Below, in pieces: positions 34,498 through 45,753 of a stretch of 64,000 nucleotides of DNA (position 1 is its first letter; every line of letters begins with the position of its first letter). Source of the DNA: Xylogone sp. PMI_703 (taxonomy: Eukaryota > Ascomycota > Leotiomycetes); assembly GCA_021399445.1 (NCBI GenBank), contig JAJTUQ010000005.1:1178001-1242000 (forward strand), in the 5' to 3' direction. Position numbers and translations under genes: made by a program. The notes beneath the pieces were generated by a model. That model did not search any database. It saw only the letters and a list, made by a program, of their open reading frames with translations, and was not told the origin of the DNA.

Positions 34498-36047
34498 TTA
34501 TTGCCCACTGAACCTTCCGCTGATTCTCCTAAGCCGTGTGCCCCATGTGTTTCCATTGCCGTTACCTGGACCGCCTCGACCCTCTTCGGCTACCTTGCCA
34601 CTTACCTCTCTGCCTCTTAAGCTTCCCTTTCCGAAGGAGCTTAAGAAATCATTACCTGAGGATATCTGTCTACTATTCTTAGCCCCAACCATAACTGGTG
34701 GAGTGGCCGATTGCAAATCGCCGTAATACTTTGATTTGAATTCTTCAGGAGGATGGATAAGATCCCGACCACGGGCAGACATGTCACCAAGGTCACCGCT
34801 CGGAGGCATTGTTTGTCTTCTATTGGTAGCACCCTCTTCAAGGGGCATGGTTTGGCTGCGCGTAAAGTTCTTGCTACTCCGTGGTGTCGGGGGGTTGAGC
34901 TCCAGTGGACTGGGATGTTGAACAGCGAGATCATCTTCGTCATAATAATCTTGAGTCAATACCTGATACGACGCCTTCTTTGGAGACGCGCTACGGCTGC
35001 TTCTTGGATTTTTCTTTGTAAGCGAATCATTTGCGTACCATCCATCTGCTAATTTGCTATTTGGCCGAGAACGTGGTGGAGAGTTATCGTCTTCTGCGGG
35101 AATTTCCGCGTAAGAACCCCTTTTTGAAGGCGGGGATGGCTTTGACGAGTTGGTAAGGGAAGCTCGTTTTAACTCAACAACAGAAGATCTGTTAGAATTG
35201 GCGGCAGGAATCTGGTACTGGCGACTAGGGAGATCCAGGCGAGAGTCCCGGGATGGAGGTGGTGTAGACTTATAGGTCGAGAAAGACTCAGTGGAATTTG
35301 ACCTGGTGTGGAAGAAGGGAATTGCTGGTGGGCGAGACAAATCTTCATAGACAGCTCCAGAACTCCGCTTTGACTCCAATGGCTGAGAGAGTCGTTTTTC
35401 AGCCTCCGACATTGTAGTAACCGTGGAGATCGACGACTTATTTCTCTTGTGGCGAGAAGTTAAATTGTCTTCTAGCGGATTCATATCTGGAGGAAGACTT
35501 GCGATCTTTCTAAATTGGACTGCCAAGTAAAGAGAATCAATCAATGATATCAAGTGGAGACCACCGCCCACAGTAGCCGCATAGAAAATGACCAGAACGA
35601 AAGTTGGCATGACTGCTTGATTGCTCAGTATTGTAGTCCAGTTAGTCTCCTTCGTCTTGGACAGAAGGGCAGTATAGGCGTAAAATGGAATAATTCCAGT
35701 ATCAAAAAATGACGCGAATAGCATATAAGATGCCGTTGATGCCGGTGTTCTACCCGAAGCGCTTCTGGAAAGATGATAGATTCCATAAAGAGAGTGGAAC
35801 ATCGCAATGCCGGGCTATCAAATATTAGCAATAACCTCCCCATCGAGCTCCAACTACTTACAGCAATTCGCATTATCCATCCAGATGTTGTATCCATTCC
35901 CTTGATCAGAATCAAGAGAATAAGCAGCCCAATTGCGCAAACAAGCTCAAAGCACCTTAAAATCCATTGGGCTATTCTCATAATCTTAATCCTCTTCTTC
36001 AATGCTCTATCCATTGGCATACCAGAACCTCGAGTTGGAAGACGCAT
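34498..36047 (-). CDS. Four-helix membrane protein with disordered C-terminus (MARVEL-like), unknown function
   Basis: Predicted 500-aa integral membrane protein, exons 36047-35862 and 35814-34498. Four hydrophobic helices occupy the first 180 residues: after the basic start MDRALKKRIKIMRIAQW; around FHSLYGIYHLSR; SYMLFASFFDTGIIPFYAYT; and FVLVIFYAATVGGGLHLISL. The spacing resembles MARVEL-type fungal membrane proteins. The remaining 320 residues are hydrophilic and Ser/Pro/Arg-rich, with SRSASPKK and other likely phosphorylation sites. I recognise the type but not a named gene. It is divergent from arh1 over 452 bp and convergent with pms1. Confidence 0.7.
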
Positions 36048-36499
36048 ATAGGAACTATAATCTATATTAGCTCCGCCTTGTATCTTATCCGCACAATTGG
36101 GTTGGATTCACTCTGGATGTTGATTAAATGTGACCAGTGGGCCCTCTTGCTTCGGTCGTGGTTGTTTGGGCTCAAAGCTGGCACGGGTAACAGCTTTGGG
36201 GTCAAATTCTTTCTGAGGCCGTGAAGGGTCAACCTTCACGGGATCATACAGAAATGGAGGCTCAATTTTCCCCATATTTGCAAATTTGCAGATCTAGATG
36301 TGGTGGATTGGAGTCTCAATGGATACGGTGTTCCCAATTTTAGACATGGGTACCTTTTGACTTGTCCGCTTATCGCGACAATCTGCAGCTAATGACAACA
36401 CTATGGTTGACCCAGCAACCGCCCTATCAGTCGCGTGGATCGTGGAGATAAAGGTTGCAGTGGGAAATTTTCAATGACGACATCGTCCGCCTGGAGAAA
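36048..36499. promoter_or_regulatory. Divergent promoter of the membrane protein and arh1
   Basis: 452 bp with no coding signal. I see no clear TATA box. Confidence 0.45.
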
Positions 36500-38150
36500 A
36501 TGCACGGGTTCGTTCGGCCGTGGTTATGCACACGATGTGCGTATTCTTTGAAGACCAATATTCAATCTAGACCTAGACAATTGCTAAATAGATCGTACAC
36601 GACTCAAAAACGAAATAATGATAAACCATTTCGGCTTGCCGTTATCGGCTCTGGACCCGCCGGGTTCTACACTGCCTATAGAGTAATGTCTCGAATTAGT
36701 TCTGCTGCTGTTGACATGTATGAACACTTGCCCGTTCCATATGGTTTGGTCAGATTTGGTGTAGCCCCGGACCATCCAGAAGTGAAGGTATTTAACTTCT
36801 CCGATATGAAATTCGATACGCTTCCGCTACTAATAACTAATAGAATTGCGAAGACAAGTTTCAGGAAGTGGCTGCTTCACCGAGTTTCAGATTCATAGGA
36901 AATGTGGAAATAGGAGGTGACTACGGATCATTGCCATTGAAATCCCTTATTCCACATTACGATGCGATCCTGTTCTCATATGGTGCTTCTAAAGATCGAA
37001 CGCTGGACATACCAGGGGAGGATTTGAAAGGAGTATTTTCAGCACGTGCTTTTGTAGGATGGTACAATGGACTTCCTGAATATGCAGATCTGGAGCCTGA
37101 CCTTACTCAAAGCGAGGAGGCTGTCGTGATTGGTCAGGGCAATGTCGCTCTTGATGTTGCTAGAATTCTTTTAAAAGATCCTGAGTCTCTTAGATCTTCC
37201 GATATCACCGAGACTGCAATACAAGCTTTGAAGAGAAGCAAGGTGAAAAGAGTGAGGGTTGTAGGCAGGAGAGGGCCTCTACAGGTTAGTTTACTAGTTA
37301 CTCGTTTTGGGTAAATACTAATAATCATATTAAGGCTGCATTTACTATCAAGGAGGTTCGAGAGCTTATGAAGTTACCTTCCGTTGGTTTTTATCCGGTT
37401 GACAAGTCATTAATTCCGGCTGACATCACAAAACTACCACGCGCACAACGACGTATTATGGAAGTGCTTACAAAAGGCTCAACTACTCTTCCTTCCTCCA
37501 CGGAAAGGTCATGGTCCCTCGATTTCTGCCTATCTCCCATTGCTTTCAATCTAGATGTGAATTCCCCCGATAGATTGGGGAGTATAAAATTTGAGAAAAC
37601 TACTTTAGTACCAGATCCATTTGATCTATCCGCAAAGGCTTCAAAGACCGGAGAGCTCACCGAATTCAAATCATCGCTAGCTTTTCGATCAATAGGATAC
37701 AAGTCAGAGGCTTTGCAAGGATTTTCAGATCTGGGAATTCCATTCAATAGCAGCTTAGGTGTTATCCCTAACGACGGTATGGGTCGGGTAATGCATGAAC
37801 GAGCGAGATCTGATGATTCGTCAAATCACGTACCAGGTCTTTATTGTGCTGGCTGGGTTAAACGCGGCCCAACCGGTGTCATAGCAAGTACTATGCAGGA
37901 CGCTTTCTCAACAGCGGATGCAATTGTGGAAGACTGGAATTCACATGCACTATTTCTTAACGGGCAACTTGGTACCTCAGGCCTAGATTCGAACGAGATT
38001 CTAGCTGAAGCTAGAAAGCGCGGCTGTCGACCGGTGAGCTGGAATGACTGGCAAAAAATTGATAGGGCGGAGAAGGAAAGGGGCAAAAGATCCGGCAAGG
38101 AGAGAGAAAAGTTCAGAACCATCCCAGAGATGCTCTCGGTGATTGACTGA
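36500..38150 (+). CDS. arh1: Mitochondrial ferredoxin-NADP+ (adrenodoxin) reductase Arh1
   Basis: FAD enzyme that passes electrons from NADPH to the mitochondrial ferredoxin, needed for Fe-S cluster, heme A and ubiquinone synthesis. Exons are 36500-36787, 36844-37284 and 37335-38150, giving 514 aa. The N-terminus MHGFVRPWLCTRCAYSLK is Arg-rich without acidic residues, a good matrix presequence. The FAD dinucleotide motif is VIGSGPAGFYTAY and the NADPH motif VIGQGNVALDVAR. The typical YGLVRFGVAPDHPEVK, VVGRRGPLQAAFTIKEVREL and GLYCAGWVKRGPTGVI blocks are all present. I start at ATG 36500; the frame runs further upstream but has no other ATG. The stop lies only 60 bp from the ETF-alpha stop. 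Confidence 0.95.
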
Positions 38151-38210
38151 ATAAGAGCAGGAATCTAGTGATGGTATCATTTGTATAACATGTATTTTCT
38201 TTATTGTACA

Positions 38211-39329
38211 TTATTGTTGCTTTAGCTTCTCAGTAAGCTCTGGCACCTTTTCGAATAGATCTCCAACAAGACCTACATCAGCAACCTGGAATATTGGTGC
38301 ATCTGGGTCCTTGTTAATAGCAGCAATGACTTTGCTGTCTTTCATTCCCGCCAAATGCTGAATGGCTCCAGAAATTCCTGCGCAAAGGTATAGTTCTGGT
38401 GCAACTACCTTTCCTGTCTGGCCAACTTGCAAGCTATTGTCCGCATATCCGCTATCAACAGCTGCTCTTGAGGCACCAACGGCAGCGCCTAATGCGTCAG
38501 CCAACGGCAACATGATTTTGTCGAAGTCCTCCTTTGATTTTAAGCCTCTACCACCTGAAACGACCCTCGAGGCAGAACCCAGATCTGGTCGGTCCGATTT
38601 TGTGAGATTTTCAGAGACATACTCAGTTGGTGATTCCACCTTGGGATCTGCACCTTCTTCAATGGAAGCAGAACCTCCCTCTGCTTCTGCTGGAGGGAAG
38701 GCTGTACCTCTAATCGTAACTACCTTGATGGGATCCACTGACTCCACAGTGGCTATAGCATTGCCAGCATATATAGGTCGTACAAATGTATTTTCGCTTT
38801 CGATACCTGTGATATCTGAGACTTGTTGCACGTCAAGAAGTGCAGCTACTCGAGGTAGGAGACTTTTGCCGAAGGACGAGTGTGCAGCAACGACATGTGT
38901 GAAGCCTCCCTTCTTAATATTCTCTACTAACAGTGGTGCATAGTTTTCAGGCAGACCCTGGAGGTGAATTGGTCAGCATCAATTGCAAAGGACTGTCTTT
39001 CAAACCGGGATCAAATTGTCTACCTTTTCATATGCGGCGTTGTCCACTGCAATGACCTTCTCAACTCCTTTGACTTTTGCGGCCTTCTCAGCTACCGCCT
39101 TAATGTTATTTCCTGCAATAAATGCTGTAACTGGACCCCCAAACTTTTGCGCTGCCGTGACAGAGGTAAGGGAACTTGGACTCAGTACTCCATCCCGCTG
39201 CTCGAAAACGGCCAGTGATGACAGTAATCTGGCAAGAGCTGAGAGAGAGGCAATAGGAATTGTCCCAGTTCTTTGGGCTAGTATGCTCCCATGCTGGCGT
39301 AATATCGATTGGCCTACCCTCGAATACAT
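38211..39329 (-). CDS. etfA: Electron transfer flavoprotein alpha subunit, mitochondrial
   Basis: ETF-alpha binds FAD and, with ETF-beta, takes electrons from acyl-CoA and other matrix dehydrogenases to ETF-QO. Two exons, 39329-39024 and 38957-38211, encode 350 aa, the usual size. The N-terminus [20 protein letters not shown] is a likely matrix presequence. Domain I includes [19 protein letters not shown] and [20 protein letters not shown]. The C-terminal FAD domain shows [44 protein letters not shown] and a terminal [20 protein letters not shown]. All family hallmarks are intact. It is convergent with arh1 and divergent from rsc8 over 412 bp. The yeast counterpart is AIM45. Confidence 0.95.
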
Positions 39330-39741
39330 TTTGACGGCTACTTGGTTTCAACACAACGTTGTGAATCCGGGCAAGGTTAAGCACTGTAGATATTCCTCCC
39401 ACGTCCGATAACCGAGGCAAGCCGCGATCGGTGTTTTGGTTCCTGAGGCATTAAATGCATTCAATCACGTGCATCATCAATTGCCAATCCTTCGCGCTTT
39501 CTCTCGCCTGGTCAATAATCGCGACAATTCTTCTGCTCATCATCAAACGCGTTGTGGTTACCAACTGCCATCTTCCTGACTAGATATTAGCCAATAGAGA
39601 CGAGGGACGAGGCTCTGGCACAATCATTGCGCATGCGCAAGAATCACAATAATACTTATCTCCCGTAGCAATCCAGGAGAAAAGTGATTGGAGCTCTCCT
39701 TTGCGACGACATTATTATCAAAGGATAAAGTCACGTCTACA
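39330..39741. promoter_or_regulatory. Divergent promoter of etfA and rsc8
   Basis: 412 bp. It holds AACGCGTT (ACGCGT at 39547-39552) and a CCAAT pentamer at 39591-39595. These sites are visible; their use is not proven. Confidence 0.45.
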
Positions 39742-42038
39742 ATGGACGGCGATTCAGCAACATTTGGCTCTCCCGGTGCAGGTGGCACCCCAGGGAGCAA
39801 CGACATTCTTGCGCAACCACCATTACCGGAAGAAAATGCTTCCGCTTCAGGATCGCCTTCAGGAAATGGAGGAGAGAGTGCAGGGGATACTCAAACCACA
39901 GAAGGTAGCTCAAAAAATATACTACTTGATTGCCATTATCACTAGAAACACAGTTATTAACAATTATTAGCTGATGTTGCAATGACCGGAGTTGGTGCGG
40001 ATGCAACTGCGGGCGAAACGAAAGCAGCGGAAATATCTGACAACCCACTTGATGCCCCTGACGCGCCTCGCCGTGAAGGTGATGGAACTAAAGATGAAGA
40101 GATGGGCGATGGTCAAGAAGATTCGAAAGAAGGTCAGGTTATTGGTAAAGAAGGAGAGGCCGCCAATGCTGAAGGTGGTGCTGCAGAGGAGGATTTAGAG
40201 AAGACCAAAGCTTCAATCGAATCTTCTGCACGAGAACACCTCATTGCGCAAACTCACTCCATCATCCTGCCCAGCTACAGCACATGGTTCGATATGCACA
40301 CCATTAACCGAATTGAAAAGAAGGCACTCCCGGAGTTCTTCAACAACCGAAACCGAAGCAAGACGCCCGCCGTCTACAAAGATTATAGAGATTTCATGAT
40401 CAACACGTACCGACTTAATCCGATAGAGTATCTTACAGTGACAGCTTGTCGAAGGAACTTAGCTGGAGATGTCTGTGCTATTATGCGAGTCCATGCGTTT
40501 CTCGAGCAGTGGGGCCTTATAAACTATCAGGTATGGATCCCCTGGCCCCTTTCTTCCAGAAATACTGGCTAAATACTGTATAGGTTGATGCTGATCAAAG
40601 ACCATCGAACGTGGGACCGCCTTTCACCGGCCATTTTAAGGTCATATGCGATACTCCACGCGGTCTCCAACCTTGGCAGCCTGCTGCGGACCCTATCGTT
40701 ACTGAGGGAAAGAAAAGCACTGATACAGATGCCAAGGCTGCAGCCACGCCTGTTCCAAAAGCAGACCTGAATCTTGAAATTGGCCGAAACATTTATGAAG
40801 CAAACGCAAAGGAAACGAAAATCACTGCTAAATCACCTGAGAAGCAGGCAAACGGTGAAGCCCCAAGTACGAACGGGACTGCAGGTGGAACCCCTAAGGC
40901 TGTTGAGGACCTGGTTAAACCACCAGTAACAAAAGTGCACTGTTTCTCCTGCGGTGTTGACTGCACTAGAGTATATTACCATAACCCACAGCCAGATCAA
41001 TCAGCAACATCAACAAACAACAAGATTAAGTTCGATGTCTGTCCAAACTGTTATGCGGATTGCCGCTTGCCTGCAAACCATCATCAATCATCATACGTCA
41101 AGATGGAGAATCCTACATATACCGCTATTCCAGATCGGGATGCAGCATGGAGCGACAGTGAAGTTTTGCGGTTGCTTGAGGGTATAGAGATGTATGACGA
41201 AGACTGGGCAGAGGTAGCTGACCATGTTGGGACGAGAACCAAGGAGGAGTGCGTTATGAAATTCTTACAACTCGAGATTGAAGATAAATACCTCGACACG
41301 GAACCTACGCCAGCCAACCGCTCAACTGGTATCAGCATGCTTGGTCCTCAAGAAGGCTTCTTACCGTTTAGTCAAGCTGAGAATCCAGTCATGTCTGTCA
41401 TTGGATATCTGGCAAGTCTTGCAGATCCTACCGCTACAGCAGCTGCGGCTGGTAAGACTGTCGAACAACTAAAACAAAGCTTACGCAACCAGCTCGAGAA
41501 ACCCAAGGCATCTGAAGATAGTAAGGGTAAGGAAAAGGAGGGCGACGCAATGGAGATAGATGTGAGACAAGACACCACTACAACCACTACAACCACCACC
41601 ACTACTACGACCACAGTATCGAATCTTGCAACCATTCCATTAGCTGCTGTAGCAGCCAGGGCCAGTGGCTTAGCTTCACATGAAGAACGAGAGATGACAC
41701 GACTTGTCTCTGCCGCGGTGAACATTACATTGGAGAAGTTAGAACTCAAGCTCCAGCAATTTAACGAGATGGAGGAAATTCTACAGGCAGAACGTCGAGA
41801 ACTCGAGAGAGGACGCCAGCAACTCTTCTTGGATCGTCTGGCCTTCAAAAAGCGAGTCAAGGATGTCCAAGAGGGTTTAAGGATGGCGGCTGCTACAGGT
41901 GGTGAGCAAGGCGCGAAAATGGCTCAAGAGGCCGTGGTTCCTACTGAAAAGATGGCATTTCAAGGGGCCACTCCAGTAGCACCCGGCAGTGTTCAGCCAT
42001 TAAGCGCTGAAGGTACAATCAAAAGCTTCGACATTTGA
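39742..42038 (+). CDS. rsc8: SWI/SNF and RSC chromatin-remodelling subunit (Rsc8/Swi3/Ssr2)
   Basis: Scaffold subunit of nuclear chromatin remodellers, 725 aa. Exons are 39742-39904, 39971-40530 and 40584-42038. An acidic disordered start leads to a SWIRM domain (about residues 150-240), with [20 protein letters not shown] and [23 protein letters not shown]-type zinc finger follows ([13 protein letters not shown] ... CPNC), then a SANT domain ([20 protein letters not shown]). The SWIRM-associated coiled-coil region includes [21 protein letters not shown] run of 14 threonines at about 571-585 sits in the linker before the coiled coil. Swi3 and Rsc8 cannot be separated by motifs, so the symbol is a family name. 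Confidence 0.92.
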
Positions 42039-43032
42039 GGAATGTAAGAGATGGTATTACTTAGGGCGTATCGGGGTTGAATACGGCGATCTGGTTTATC
42101 GAATTGCGGTTTGGCACAACTGTAGTCACAATTTTTTGGTCATGGGGGCACTTTTATGTTGATAATGTATTCCTAGAAGATGCAAAAGCACTCATATAGG
42201 TGTTCTGCATACACGTTGCGTTTGAGAACAGCGTTTGGGGGTCATCCAACACTATTGTTTATGTGAAGTATATCGATAACAAATCGATCATTTAATTTAC
42301 TAGCAACGTTCTGATACCGGTTCCCTACACAGCACATAATCATAGAATACTTAGTGATTGCTTGATAATCTGGGTCATCAGACCGAGTCAACTCAGATCA
42401 ACACATAATTGAGATATACATGACATCTATAGTTCCCGATCGTCCACCTTAGTATTCGCTTAAAAACAGTCTTTATCTACTTGTCATTCACAGTATCCTT
42501 CATCATCAGCATCAGCCACTTGAGCCTGCGATGCCATCCGTACTCTTCGGCATGACTGGAGTGAGTCAATAACTGTACAAATAGTACGGAGTTCTCTAAC
42601 TCACCTCACACATTTCTTGAATATTTATCATCTCTTGTCTCAAAAACACATCTTTGCAATGCTCTTCTGGAGATTTGCATACGATCTTGCCCAAATCAGT
42701 CAAATGGCCACAGTCGAACACATGTATAAGTTGATAGCACATGTTGAAATGCCTGCAATCCCACATAAGGAAACTCTCTCACGTCCCAAGCCAGACTGTC
42801 TATACACTAAATTCGCATCTCCTAAGAGCTTATGAGATAGAAAAGGTACCGTCAACCTAGACATAAGGTACAAGAACTACATAGATATAGTTCCGTAGAT
42901 AGAGTAACTTCTACTTACGATACTCTGTATCTTCATAGCAAACAGGTAGTGATTGAATCCGTGTGATTACTCAGTTCTAGGAAATTGTGTTGCAAACTTT
43001 GGAGAAATCTCGATTCAGAATGAGGCCGAATT
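42039..43032. other. Convergent 3' flanks of rsc8 and rrg7
   Basis: 994 bp. A promoter-like leader near 42460-42530 with ATG 42531 opens only ten codons before a possible donor, and a 72-codon frame at 42617-42835 lacks a usable acceptor. I do not call a gene here. Confidence 0.4.
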
Positions 43033-43725
43033 TTATTCACTGATAACCTTGCCCTTCCAAGTAAGAACAACTTCTTTCTGAGGTGGGTCACCGCCCATAT
43101 ACACAAGGTCAACACCTAATCCTCCCAATCCTGCCTCCTCAGCTTTTCGATTCCATAACAGCTGTCTGATTCTCCCATCCTGCTCACAGAGAACAAAACC
43201 CATGGGCGAAATACTTTTCCCTATAGCATCTCTGACTCCTTTGGTGGCTGGTTTTGGCGTTACAAGCAAAGCCAGTACATGACTTCCTCTCCATCCCGGC
43301 GGAGCGCCTTCCAATGCGCCTCCTAGCTCCCGCGCTGTAGCAGGAGTGATCCTCTGCGCATAGGCTTTGCATTGTAGTAATACCTTCAGTGGCTCAGGAA
43401 AACTGGGAACGTTCCAAGTCCCGAGAAGGTCAATTCCTTTGTCGGACGCCCCACCTGTGCGAGTAAGGGTCATGCCCATACGTTTTAATGCCCCTTGAAC
43501 AGTATATTCATAATGGGTCCCTACATACGTTGTACTCTTCACGTCAAGAGAGTTTCGGGAGGCGTATTCTAGGAAACTTGAGAGATCATGATGGTTTGTG
43601 TTCTGCGGCTGAAGATAATCTATCTCATCGGCAGGGTTGTTTGTAGAATATAGCCGTGGTAATTGCCCCCTCAGGTACATCCATGACCGATAACAGCATT
43701 TGTGTTTCACAAGTCCGGAGAGCAT
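43033..43725 (-). CDS. rrg7: Rrg7-like mitochondrial protein with restriction-endonuclease-like fold
   Basis: Predicted 230-aa mitochondrial protein of the RRG7 (required for respiratory growth 7, DUF2034) family, one exon. The start MLSGLVKHKCCYRSWMYLRG is basic and free of acidic residues, consistent with import. The core GTHYEYTVQGALKRMGMTLTR leads to GGASDKGIDLLGTW and VLLQCKAYAQRITPA. The D of GID and the QCK triplet match the D-(x)n-(Q/E)xK arrangement of PD-(D/E)XK nuclease folds; the helix E of HYEYTVQ fits the usual first acid. In yeast, loss affects respiratory growth and mtDNA; the biochemical activity is not settled. The start at 43725 is the first ATG of the frame. Confidence 0.85.
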   Translation of the reverse strand: MLSGLVKHKCCYRSWMYLRGQLPRLYSTNNPADEIDYLQPQNTNHHDLSSFLEYASRNSLDVKSTTYVGTHYEYTVQGALKRMGMTLTRTGGASDKGIDLLGTWNVPSFPEPLKVLLQCKAYAQRITPATARELGGALEGAPPGWRGSHVLALLVTPKPATKGVRDAIGKSISPMGFVLCEQDGRIRQLLWNRKAEEAGLGGLGVDLVYMGGDPPQKEVVLTWKGKVISE

Positions 43726-44035
43726 GATGAAGTTTGATTTTTCTCTATGAATGTCATGTGACAGGTCTCACTCCCTGGGTTTGCTAAAAGCAATTTCAAC
43801 TGAAGCATATCTTCTAGCGGGTTACATGAAGTCCTCATCTAAAAAAGAATATGTTTGTTAAAAATACGGAGAGAACAATGGAAGTCTCCGGTGACAAGGG
43901 CAAGTAGAGCGAAACTGCAACTGGTATTGGAAGAGTGGTACCTCGGTAAATCTAATTGGCTGAAGCTACTCTGCCTTCTGAGCTTCTTTTGACGAGCTCT
44001 CAGCCTTGTGATCACCTCAACTCATATTACCCAGC
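43726..44035. promoter_or_regulatory. Divergent promoter of rrg7 and med21
   Basis: 310 bp. A CCAAT box oriented with rrg7 (GCCAATTAGA on the minus strand, core at 43955-43959) lies about 230 bp from its ATG; CCAAT/HAP control is common for respiratory genes. That link is inference. Confidence 0.45.
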
Positions 44036-44565
44036 ATGGCTGATCGGTTGACACAGCTCCAGGATGCTGTTGACCAGGTTAGTACAACGCAAGTGCCATG
44101 CAGCAAACATGAACTAATTGTCCTCCGATAAAGTTAGCACAGCAATTTGTCGCATCGCTTCACTATATCCACAAACATCACGATCTTCAAACCCTAGGTC
44201 CCAATGATGTGGTGAGACAAGATAAGAAAGACGAGAATAAGGAACATGAAGGTATATTTATGATACTATTCACAGATGATACCCTTTTAGCTAATTTCCC
44301 TACAGTCGATCCCCATCCGGCGGACGTCTTTAAAGCCGGCCAACGAGAGCTAGCACAAGATCTTATTGTTAAGGAGCAACAGATTGAGTACCTTATCTCG
44401 TCTTTGCCTGGTTTGGAGAATAGTGAAAAGGATCAAAAGGAGACTATCCGTCAGCTGGAGGAAGAGCTCAAAGCGACGGAGGTGCGGCGGAAAGAGGCTC
44501 TGAAGGAGAAAGAGGCCCTGCTGGCAAAGCTGGAGAGCGTCATAAAAGGAATCAAGAGGCCATGA
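44036..44565 (+). CDS. med21: Mediator complex subunit Med21 (Srb7)
   Basis: Essential middle-module Mediator subunit that pairs with Med7 and bridges activators and RNA polymerase II. Exons 44036-44077, 44134-44251 and 44306-44565 give 139 aa. It opens with the conserved [19 protein letters not shown] and HYIHKHHDL block. The second half ([18 protein letters not shown], then a Lys/Glu-rich heptad stretch) is the coiled coil that binds Med7. The second intron is 54 nt, has a canonical gtatat donor, a ctaat branch and a cag acceptor, yet is a multiple of three without a stop, so retention would add 18 residues. Removal restores the usual VDPHPADVF junction. Confidence 0.93.
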
Positions 44566-44893
44566 TAAGATAGATGGCCATGCTTAAACTAGACTGGGTA
44601 ATTGGTGGCTACGAGTATCGAAAAGCATTAATGGCGTTTTGGGTATACCATTGTACATTTGATTTTCTAAAACTTCAAACTTCAATAAATGCTCTCACAG
44701 TGAGACCAGGGAACTTTTAGATTCTAAAATATTAACCAATTTATTTACTAATATGTCTCTTAACAGATGAGGCTGTCATATATCATCTATGCTGCTTCGT
44801 GTTTGGATCTATAACGTCTATTCGCGATGAAATGATGCTCTTATGTAGTCTTATACGAGGTTCTATCGGGAAAATGACAGTTTCCAAGTATAT
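44566..44893. other. Convergent 3' flanks of med21 and the HAD gene
   Basis: 328 AT-rich bases, probably both 3' UTRs; nothing else seen. Confidence 0.45.
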
Positions 44894-45753
44894 CTAGACA
44901 TTATTAACTTCTGATGTCTTAAACAACTGTGGGAAAATCGATCTCAATTCTTCAAGGTGGCGAATTTGGTGCTTGCAGGCTTTTTGCGCCGGTAAAGGAT
45001 CTGCCTCTTCAACCAGATGAGCGGTAGTCCACCCAATCTCCTCTGCCTTCCGGCAATTGATTGCTGAATCATCTATAAAGTGTCGGCTAGATATTATTTG
45101 AACACCGCATGGGCGACTTACCAACGAAGTAACACTTCTTAGTGTCCTCTACTCCCGCTTCAGCCATGGCTTTTGAGAACATTGCCTCATGAGGTTTGCA
45201 GATCAATGTGGGAGCTCCGTAGTCGCAGTAGGTCATGCCCTCAAACAAATCGTCTACACCAAGTAATCGTACAACTCTTTTGCCATGATTGACATACGCA
45301 TTCGTGAAAAGCCATAACTTGACTTTGGACTTGTCGATGTCTTCCAGAAGTTTTCGCAGATGGGGATCCGGAGTTATGATTGATTCTAGCGGCAGAGCAT
45401 CGTCTACTTTTGTATTATACTCTAGAGGATCGATTTTATGGTGGCGTACTAGGCCCTCGATTGCTAGGCCATATGTTTTATAGTAGTCTTGGTGAAGTTT
45501 ATAAGCATCCTCTCTAGTTAATGATAAATGCTTCATGAAATACTGGTCTATCAACTCCGACATATGGTCATGTACTCTTTTGCCTACATACTATGAGTTG
45601 ATCCGGAATACTTTCATCAGGAATTAGTTACTAACTTTTGGGGTATAGCTGTTCGAAGTCATCGTCAGCGAAGTCTTGTAGCTACGGAGTGAGTCACCGT
45701 ACACAATTGTCTATGTCGAAAAAGAAGACCACCCTATCTTTCGTATCCCCCAT
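44894..45753 (-). CDS. HAD-superfamily pyrimidine 5'-nucleotidase (Sdt1/Phm8-like)
   Basis: Predicted nucleotidase of 234 aa that dephosphorylates pyrimidine (or related) nucleoside monophosphates, as yeast Sdt1 (SSM1) and Phm8 do. Exons: 45753-45703, 45648-45636 (13 nt), 45583-45122 and 45072-44894. Motif I is FFFDIDNCLYPKS, with nucleophile Asp13 and Asp15. The sequence DNCLYPKSKRVHDHMSELID is only complete when the 13-nt exon is used. Motif II is LWLFTNA, motif III lysine is in LICKPHEAMF and motif IV is DDSAINC. The cap region carries the family block HHKIDPLEYNTKVDDALPLE. Introns keep the frame and have good branch points. Substrate choice between Sdt1 and Phm8 types is open. Confidence 0.88.

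Noticed and set aside
42531..42835. Possible small gene (ATG 42531 plus a 72-codon frame)
   Set aside because: A leader-like stretch is present, but no acceptor joins the short first exon to the later frame and nothing is recognisable in the product.
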